A stretch of DNA of 64,000 bases, from positions 9,752,904-9,816,903 of the forward strand of contig OZ038439.1 of NCBI GenBank assembly GCA_964036275.1. The letters run 5' to 3'. The position numbers and the translations under genes were made by a program. This document shows positions 60,301 to 64,000 of the stretch, piece by piece. Position 1 is the stretch's first letter, and every line of letters begins with the position of its first letter. Source of the stretch: Litoditis marina. Taxonomy: Eukaryota; Nematoda; Chromadorea; Rhabditida; Rhabditidae. The notes under the pieces are model-generated. The model was given only the letters and a program-made list of their open reading frames with translations, did not search any database and was not told the origin of the DNA.

Positions 60301-60563
60301 GTCCGCAGAAAGAACCTCCCCATCGAGTACAACCCTTGAATAAAGCGTGTTTGTTCTGAAAAAAAAAAAACTAATCTTTACTTTCTTGACCCTCGTTTTC
60401 TATACTAATGAGATTGTTGTTCTGTTTCATGATCAATCTATAACCAATATAATATGAGGTTCTGGTCCAATGACCGAAATAAAATAAACTCACCGTTTGT
60501 GCGACATGTTAGAGCGGAAACCCCAGCGAGAAGAGAGCATATAATTATAGATGTACGACGCAT
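45318..60563 (-). CDS. Secreted, probably GPI-anchored protein with four tandem Ly-6/ET-like domains, 392 aa
   Basis: Thirteen exons (minus): 60563-60494, 57791-57725, 57238-57160, 57005-56891, 56449-56380, 56131-56041, 53333-53219, 52815-52746, 52331-52241, 50431-50317, 49927-49858, 47686-47596, 45452-45318. All phases agree, giving 392 codons plus TGA. Exon 1 encodes a signal peptide ([17 protein letters not shown]) running into LTCRTN. Four domains of ~92 residues follow. Each has Cys in LxCRTN, TCGPNQxCFW, YGCDxFxIC, and a closing VNCCSxDSCN, the three-finger Ly-6/uPAR or nematode ET-module signature. The linker [15 protein letters not shown] starts the next domain. Repeat exons are 115, 70 and 91 nt. 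The C-terminus ([21 protein letters not shown] region) fits a GPI-attachment signal, so extracellular membrane location is inferred. Ligand unknown. TTTCCTCAG one base before ATG suggests trans-splicing. Introns are large and transposon-filled, with a nested msp gene. Confidence 0.85.
45777..47296. mobile_element. ~1.5-kb inverted-repeat element in last intron
   Basis: Left end (from ~45777: AATTTGCGCCTCCAATCAAA then CGAAACTACCGTAATTCAAA) is matched by the reverse complement of the right end (~47296-47210). The arms are ~80 bp and imperfect. No transposase ORF seen, so non-autonomous. A GGTTACC palindromic element (46085-46352) is nested within. It lies in the intron before exon 13 of the four-domain gene. 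Confidence 0.6.
46085..46352. repeat. GGTTACC palindromic element, ~270 bp
   Basis: Left ACAACTAACCGGGTTTTTAG mirrors right CTAAAAACCCGGTTAGATAT; GGTAACC and GGTTACC words fill both arms. Same family as 49133-49390 and the fragment at 38905. No ORF. Confidence 0.75.
48242..48300. mobile_element. Partial CAGTCACGT-family MITE
   Basis: CGTCACGCAAAGTTAGCATT and ATGCATCGTGCATTTGGCCA match the left half of the ~100-bp MITE at 6340; the right half is missing or diverged. Confidence 0.45.
48697..49025 (-). mobile_element. tRNA-derived SINE, copy 1
   Basis: Read on the minus strand it begins with a tRNA-like head: A-box-like TAGCGCAGTGGCAGTG and B-box GGTTCGATCCC. A body follows with GACAGTGGTCAG, TGACGAATG and GACCGGCGTC, ending ATTTGAATTTTGAAAAACTA and CGCCTCTTATAT. 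The body matches copy 2 at 49501-49838 in the opposite orientation. The head does not fold into a good acceptor stem, so it is not a functional tRNA gene. Confidence 0.7.
49133..49390. repeat. GGTTACC palindromic element, ~260 bp
   Basis: Left AATAGGTAACCGGGTTTATT mirrors right AAGAAACCCGGTTACTTATG; the centre has CCGGTTACC words. It sits between the two SINE copies in intron 11. Confidence 0.75.
49501..49838 (+). mobile_element. tRNA-derived SINE, copy 2
   Basis: Head GTAGTGTAGTGGTTAGCGCC (A-box) and GGTTCGAGTCCCGG (B-box), then GACAGTGGTCAG, TGACGAATGTCA and GACCCCCGTCA, ending in TTGAATTTTGAAAAACTATT and GATGCCTCTTATAT. It matches copy 1 throughout. Its 3' end lies only ~20 bases from the splice donor of exon 11 (49858) of the four-domain gene. 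Confidence 0.7.
50484..50509. repeat. (AT)n microsatellite
   Basis: Thirteen AT dinucleotides in an intron of the four-domain gene, about 50 bases upstream (in the gene's direction) of exon 10. Confidence 0.9.
50797..52196. mobile_element. ~1.4-kb inverted-repeat transposon in intron 9
   Basis: Left end (CCTGGCAAACTAAAAGATTT, then CGGAAAAGGCCATCTATTCT and CCGCTTTTGG) is repeated as its reverse complement at 52196-52128, giving arms of ~68 bp. The interior has only short ORFs (e.g. 50753-51193 plus) without transposase motifs. Flanking intron sequence (CCAAAATAT / ATATGATAAACC) continues across it when compared with the paralogous intron near 47525, so it is an insertion after the domain duplication. 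Confidence 0.75.
52820..52917. mobile_element. ~98-bp MITE abutting the exon 8 acceptor
   Basis: Ends AACAGTCACGT and ACGTGACTGTT are perfect inverted repeats; the core GGTGCACTTCGTCATTGCAC matches the other CAGTCACGT-family copies. Its edge lies about four bases from the AG acceptor of exon 8 (52816), so the pyrimidine tract of that splice site is part MITE. Confidence 0.75.
53395..54204. other. Intron 6 sequence, no gene
   Basis: Contains GAGAGGGTTCAGGAGAGGGT short repeats (~53415-53455) and a block (53456-53590) similar to 47815-47925 in intron 11. An inverted pair at ~53733 (TTGTAAGCTCAAGTAGCCAT) and ~53929 (ATGGCTACTTGAGCTTACAA) forms a ~225-bp hairpin element. No supported ORF. Confidence 0.5.
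54205..54552. mobile_element. Fold-back element, AAAAAGTGGGGG family, copy 2
   Basis: TTTGTAAAAAGTGGGGGACC at the left is mirrored by GGTCCCCCACTTTTTACAAA at the right. Inside, GTGTGCAACAAAAAAAGAAC and ACGGTTCACAACG mirror likewise. The right arm continues to GCTAGTTGTAC (~54547), matching the outer left arm of the 59505 copy. Non-coding. Confidence 0.75.
54740..55215. repeat. GGCGCC-rich dispersed repeat, block 1
   Basis: Many TTGGCGCCA-type words (e.g. GGCGCGAACGGGCGCCAGCC) separated by AT-rich DNA, in intron 6. A mirror-image block lies at 58410-59320. Confidence 0.6.
55328..55380. repeat. GACGAGCGACGAGG minisatellite
   Basis: Alternating GACGAGC/GACGAGG words, about seven copies. A degenerate inverted counterpart (GTCCCTCGTCACTCGTCCCT) is at ~58262. 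Confidence 0.85.
58030..59012. repeat. GGCGCC-rich dispersed repeat, block 2 (inverted)
   Basis: Starts with a GCGCGGAGCGCTCTGCG hairpin (~58036). It continues through GTCCCTCGTC words (~58262), AACTACTGGACCGATTTGGC (inverse of GAATTGGTCCAGTAGTT at ~55283) and then GGCGCC words (e.g. GGCGCCAAATGGCGCCAAAA ~58562). GGCGCC words continue to ~59310. The order is the reverse of 54740-55600, in intron 1. Confidence 0.6.
59013..59120 (+). mobile_element. SINE-like tRNA-derived fragment, copy 3
   Basis: AATAGCGCAGTGGTTAACAC (A-box) and GTGGTTCGATTCCGG (B-box) spaced as in a tRNA, followed by CACTGTAGTG and GAATGTCA, which resemble the body of the other two SINEs. It is shorter and more diverged. Confidence 0.5.
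59505..59908. mobile_element. Fold-back element, AAAAAGTGGGGG family, copy 3
   Basis: AATTAGTAAAAAGTGGGGGA (59528) mirrors TCCCCCACTTTTTACTAATT (ending 59907). GAACAATACGAATTGCTGCG mirrors CGCAGCAATTCGTATTGTTC. The outer left arm GTACAACTAGCAAAAAGAGA matches the outer right arm of copy 2. It ends 50 bases before the msp start codon, so it forms the upstream region of that gene. Confidence 0.8.
59959..60339 (+). CDS. msp: Major sperm protein (MSP), intronless, 126 aa
   Basis: A complete MSP-domain protein, the nematode sperm cytoskeletal protein that polymerises to drive amoeboid sperm crawling and, when released, signals oocytes (family knowledge). It has [20 protein letters not shown] near the N-terminus, [33 protein letters not shown] and the conserved C-terminus [17 protein letters not shown]. 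At 126 residues it is about one residue shorter than typical (short N-terminus MASVPPGD). It has no stops, and synonymous positions are C/G-rich, unlike its surroundings and typical of highly expressed nematode genes. It is nested in intron 1 of the four-domain gene on the opposite strand. AATAAA overlaps the stop codon and a 12-base A tract follows 14 bases later, suggesting an mRNA-derived retrocopy. Its promoter would have to include the fold-back element just upstream; expression is unproven. Confidence 0.93.
   Translation: MASVPPGDINTQPGTKIVFNAPYDDKHTYHIKNTNSSGHRIGWVIKTTNMKRLGVDPGSGVLDPKEAILMAVSCDAFAYGQEDTNNDRITIEWTNTPDGAAKQFRREWFQGDGMVRRKNLPIEYNP
60339..60370 (+). terminator. AATAAA signal and genomic poly(A) tract of the msp copy
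   Basis: AATAAA at 60339-60344 shares its first A with the TGA stop. Fourteen bases later an A run occupies 60359-60370. The spacing equals a normal cleavage distance, so the A run may be a copied poly(A) tail. Confidence 0.7.
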
Positions 60564-60573
60564 TCTGAGGAAA
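60564..60573 (-). promoter_or_regulatory. Probable trans-splice acceptor of the four-domain gene
   Basis: TTTCCTCAG lies one base before the ATG on the minus strand. No upstream exon is evident, so a spliced leader is likely added here. Confidence 0.55.
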
Positions 60574-60764
60574 CGTGCAAGGCGTTTCTAGTTGCCTGCA
60601 CTTGCGGTTGGTTGCACCTTATCACCTTATCTTAGCGGACACGTCTTAAATTTTGGAGTTATCACGTGAATCATAGTTAAGACTTGTTAAACCAAAGAAG
60701 AAAGAGATTTGTTTGTAATCGCCTCATCTTATCTACCGTTAGCCTAGCGAACACGCCACCAGCC

Positions 60765-62126
60765 ATTGAAGATAATAATAGTAATAGGTTTATTCCACAA
60801 AAATAACACACATGTTATCAAATCAATATCCACGGGAATAACCTCAGAACCCCAGAGGGACGGGGTTTTAACCCTCCGTCTTCTGAAATGGGGAGCGGGT
60901 CCGGAGTTCAGGTGATTCTCGCGTACTTCACTGTAAAGAAAGAGGCACATTAGGATATAAAACAGAAACATCAATGCAATCTAGGTATGTTTTGAATTGA
61001 TCTACATTTTTGAACGCAGAAATATCTTTACTTATGGTATTCCATTTTCGAACTACTCTAGTAAAATATCCATTAGTATCACTGAAAATGTTTCTATCCC
61101 GAATGATCAATCGTAGTCTATCCCTTGGTAAACTACTGAAAGAAAGTGGATTTTCTGGCAAATTGGATAGACCCGATTGAAGCTTAAACGTCTGCAATAA
61201 ATCGTATTTCAATCTCCGGTAATAGAAAGGCTTTTGTTCAACTTGAAGCAATCGATCACTGTAGCTGGTATAGGAAACACCACATTTTTGAAACACTGTA
61301 GCAGTGAAACGTTTGAATGGTGACTCTAACATAACTGACAGATGACTAAATGGGTGGATTGAAAATCTCTCTACAATACAGGAGAATTGCGGCAACATAC
61401 AAATTGAACAAAGATATGTACTGCTCTGGCATTTTGAACGAGAAATTTCGGAGAATTTTATTAGAGATGGCTGACGCTTTGCTAACTTGGCCGTTCACAT
61501 GGGATTCAAATGATAGTTTTTCGTCTACCATGACACCTAAATCACGAATGATTTGTTTACTAGCAATTTCAACACCACCGATTTTATACTGTGCTCTGAG
61601 GTGGTTACTTCCGAGATATAAAACGTTTATCTTATTAGGTTTAAGTGGTAACCGCCTATTTTCTGAATGGTTCAACAATGTTTACCTCGTTTTGCAGCGA
61701 ACTATTGCAGGAACTGTAGATTTTTAAATCATCGGCAAAACATGAGCAATGAACATCTTGGGACATAGAATAGAGTAAATCGTTTATATAAATCAAAAAT
61801 AGGAGAGGTCCAGTTACAGTACCTTGTAGTACACCAGAAGAGACTTTGAACTGATTTTGCGAAAAGCAGTTGTTAGTCTTTACCTGCGACACTCTCTCGG
61901 TCAAGAATTCTTTGAACCAGTTGACCAATTTGGTATCGAAACCGAAGTTTTGCAATTTGAATATCAGTTTTTCATGAGATACTTTGTCAAACGCCTTTTG
62001 GAAATCAAAATATATAACATCAACTGGTTTTTCATCCTTTATACTACGTTTCCAATCGGTAAGAGAAGATAGCAAAGATAGACTACAGCTACAGAATCGA
62101 TTCTCTAAAAAAAGATAAAACAGCAA
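60765..62126 (-). mobile_element. 5'-truncated, frameshifted non-LTR retrotransposon (LINE)
   Basis: The C-terminal half of a reverse transcriptase is readable across three minus-strand frames. 62126-61656 has VDVIYFDFQKAFDKVSHEKL, SGVLQGTVTGPLLFLIYIND and the catalytic FADD. 61678-61346 has a thumb-like region (NKINVLYLGS...RDLGVMVDEKLSF). 61398-60928 has RRLKYDLLQTFK and FSDTNGYFTRVVRKWN. Two frameshifts, near 61665 and 61380, break it, and the endonuclease and N-terminal parts are missing. The tail has AATAAA (60794-60789) and ends in TTACTATTATTATC microsatellite-like sequence, as in jockey/CR1-type elements. It lies ~200 bases upstream of the four-domain gene start. Confidence 0.85.
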
Positions 62127-63361
62127 AATACCATGTAAACACAGTTCAATGGTTCAATCTCGAAGATGGACCCAACTAGCGATTACGCCAGAAAGCAAGT
62201 CAACGACTTCTATTAGGAAAATGTGAAATAGAAATAGAAAACCGAAATTTGGATCTGCTCGCGTCAAAAGGAAAACCAATGTTGCGTGGGATACTGTATT
62301 CAACTTTTTAGCGAACCTTTTGTACTGAAGTAAGATTGTTACTGAAGCAACTCAGATGTTTTCAAAACTGCAGAACTACAAGACTCAATATTGTCCACAT
62401 TGAAGAGATCCAGGTTCCACTGGGTAATCAACTTTGGTACTTATGGTGATTCAATCGAAATCATCCGATTCAGAAAGAAACATGACTTCAAAGCGTCACA
62501 CCCCTACCACACAGCTTTCAAGCATTATCTATCTCAAAAAAAGGGTTTTCTGCAAATTGCAAACATCATCCGGAGAAGCCTGGGGCAATCAGTAAACCTA
62601 ACCGCTGTGTAAACCTAACCGCCGTCTTAATTGACAGAGTCCACCCCACGTCACGCCTTTTTCAAGAGTACCCCAAATTCGGTCAGGTTTACTCGCGCGG
62701 TTAGGTTTACACTAGGTTTACTGTTTGCCGAAGCATGGAAAATAGATATGTACGTACAACTAGAATGACAGACCGGCGATTCGTTGTTTACAGCTGTGAA
62801 ATGTGTCACGTGCTGTTGGACAGAAATAATTGGTTTGGCTGGGTTTATTTTTTTAATTTCCATGCTATCATTCTTATTATTATTTGTAATTTTAGGGGTG
62901 TGGGGAGTTTTAAATATTGTTCTCAGGTTATAGCAGTTGATTAAAATGCTGTGGCTGGGGCCCAAGTTATTTTGTCATTCGTTTCGTAGTTTGTAATTTT
63001 CTCGGAATCATCTCTACTCTTCCATTTTACACTCAAATTTAGTCGATGTGTGCCAAGTGTAATTACTATGTTTCTACGAAAAGACAGACAACTATCTGGA
63101 AAATTTTACTTCCCCCCCCCCCCCCCACCGAACAATCGCACAGCAGATGACTAAAGTTAAATGTCGACACAGGACTTATCCCGCCTAAAAACAAAAAAAA
63201 AAGTGGGGGGGGGGGTTAAATAGTCCCCAACTATGTTTTGAAGTATTCAAATAGGTAAATATATACGTGCACAAGTGTGCAATTCGTTTTTTCACGATCC
63301 TGAAAGATTAGCTCATTAGCAAATAGTTATTTTACCATTCCAGGTGGAACTATTGTGGGAA
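62127..63361. other. Intergenic between LINE and second BTB gene
   Basis: Mostly AT-rich with unsupported ORFs. It contains a small inverted repeat (62588-62727), a poly-C run (~63113-63126) and a poly-G run (~63204-63216). The latter two are separated by ~80 bases and could form a hairpin. Confidence 0.4.
62588..62727. repeat. Inverted repeat with AGTAAACCTAACCG ends
   Basis: CAGTAAACCTAACCGC and GTAAACCTAACCGCCG at the left are mirrored by GCGGTTAGGTTTACACTAGG and TTTACTG at the right. A ~140-bp MITE-like palindrome, non-coding. Confidence 0.6.
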
Positions 63362-64000
63362 ATGGCTCTATCACATAGTGTTGGAGAAATTGTCGACTCT
63401 GCTGAGGTCGCAGAGTTCAAGAAGGCGTTTTCAACGGAATCCAAACATCGCAACTTCAAACTACAGTGTAAAGGTGAGACTTTCTAGTTTTGTTGTCGAG
63501 TTCATGAATATGGCAAACTTGCGACGGGAATATTCTGAATTTGGCTGCTGACCTCTTCTGTCTGCTTTGATCGAACACCAGTAAGGTGTGACTATTTCAC
63601 AAAAAGGAGTTCTGGCTCGAATACGCAAAATTTTATGATTTAATATGAGAAGAAGTTAGATTTATTTAAACTTAGTGAAACTTAGAGTTAACAACAAAGT
63701 GCTCTCAAATTAGCAGACTATTCAAGCACGGCTGTCGAAGTATGTGTGTAGTGTGTCTTGGATGGTTTGGTCAAACACACAGTTGAGAGTTTCGTATACT
63801 TCATTTCACTTCCACCTCAGATGACGTCATTTTCGTGAATGGTGGTTTTCTGTCCGAACTATCGGAGTTCTTCGACGCTGCGTATTTCGGTTCCTTTTCT
63901 GAGGCTGGAACTAAATCTATTTCTCTGCCCGAGGAAGATATAACTAATGTTCTCGAATTTCTGGCCATTATCTACGGAAGAAAAAGTGTGGATGGTATGT
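63362..64000 (+). CDS. BTB/POZ domain protein, paralogue, partial (runs off window)
   Basis: Exon 1 is 63362-63473 (112 nt) and exon 2 is 63821-63994 (174 nt), exactly the lengths and phases of the gene at 39942. Exon 1 has VGEIVDSAEVAEFKKAFSTE and SKHRNFKLQCK; exon 2 has VIFVNGGFLSELSEFFDAAY, ISLPEED and VLEFLAIIYGRKSVD. The donor GTATGT is at 63995, and later exons are outside the window. An AG (ATTCCAG) lies ~20 bases before the ATG. The role is inferred as for its paralogue: a BTB-only adaptor-like protein. Confidence 0.85.

Noticed and set aside
62391..62612. 73-codon plus-strand ORF upstream of the second BTB gene
   Set aside because: No ATG at its start in a good context, no motif, and it ends in an inverted repeat; insufficient support.

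Overview
The window looks like nuclear DNA of a nematode close to Caenorhabditis. The evidence is AT-rich DNA; short introns with GT..TTTCAG borders; AG acceptors 1-20 nt before several start codons, as expected for spliced-leader trans-splicing; and nematode families: major sperm protein, class-gamma-like serpentine chemoreceptors, a short BTB gene pair, and cysteine-rich Ly-6/ET-type domains. No bacterial or organellar features are visible. Gene models were built by hand, checking exon frames and splice phases.

Layout. 0-1.3 kb: two inverted-repeat elements. 1.35-4.15 kb (minus): an intact six-exon serpentine receptor of 299 aa. 4.2-11.8 kb: mostly small dispersed repeats and MITEs around a small basic protein gene (8.84-9.31 kb). 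11.81-13.23 kb (plus): a second receptor with the same first three exon lengths but no later exons. 13.2-16.2 kb: a TG-rich, ORF-poor tract leading into satellite DNA. 16.2-21.0 kb: a 98-bp satellite built from two related half-units. 21.02-21.22 kb: 200 N. 21.22-35.68 kb: an unrelated satellite of about 123 bp, roughly 118 copies. 36.5 kb: an isolated relic exon of the Ly-6-like family. 39.9-43.5 kb (plus): a five-exon BTB gene; a paralogue starts at 63.36 kb and runs off the window.

The most notable item is a gene on the minus strand from 60.56 to 45.32 kb. Thirteen exons join in perfect phase into a 392-residue secreted protein with a signal peptide, four tandem Ly-6/ET-like cysteine-rich domains (each from a repeated exon triplet of 115+70+91 nt) and a hydrophobic C-terminus suggesting a GPI anchor. 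The GPI-tail segment itself has extra decayed copies downstream. Its introns hold a nested intronless major sperm protein gene with a genomic poly(A) tract (a likely retrocopy), tRNA-derived SINEs, fold-back elements, MITEs and larger inverted-repeat transposons. A frameshifted LINE lies just upstream of its start.

The satellite block is bracketed by a chemoreceptor that lost its 3' half (left) and a lone exon of the four-domain family (right), so its arrival or expansion probably broke or replaced genes. All functions are inferred from motifs and memory of families; no searches were run.
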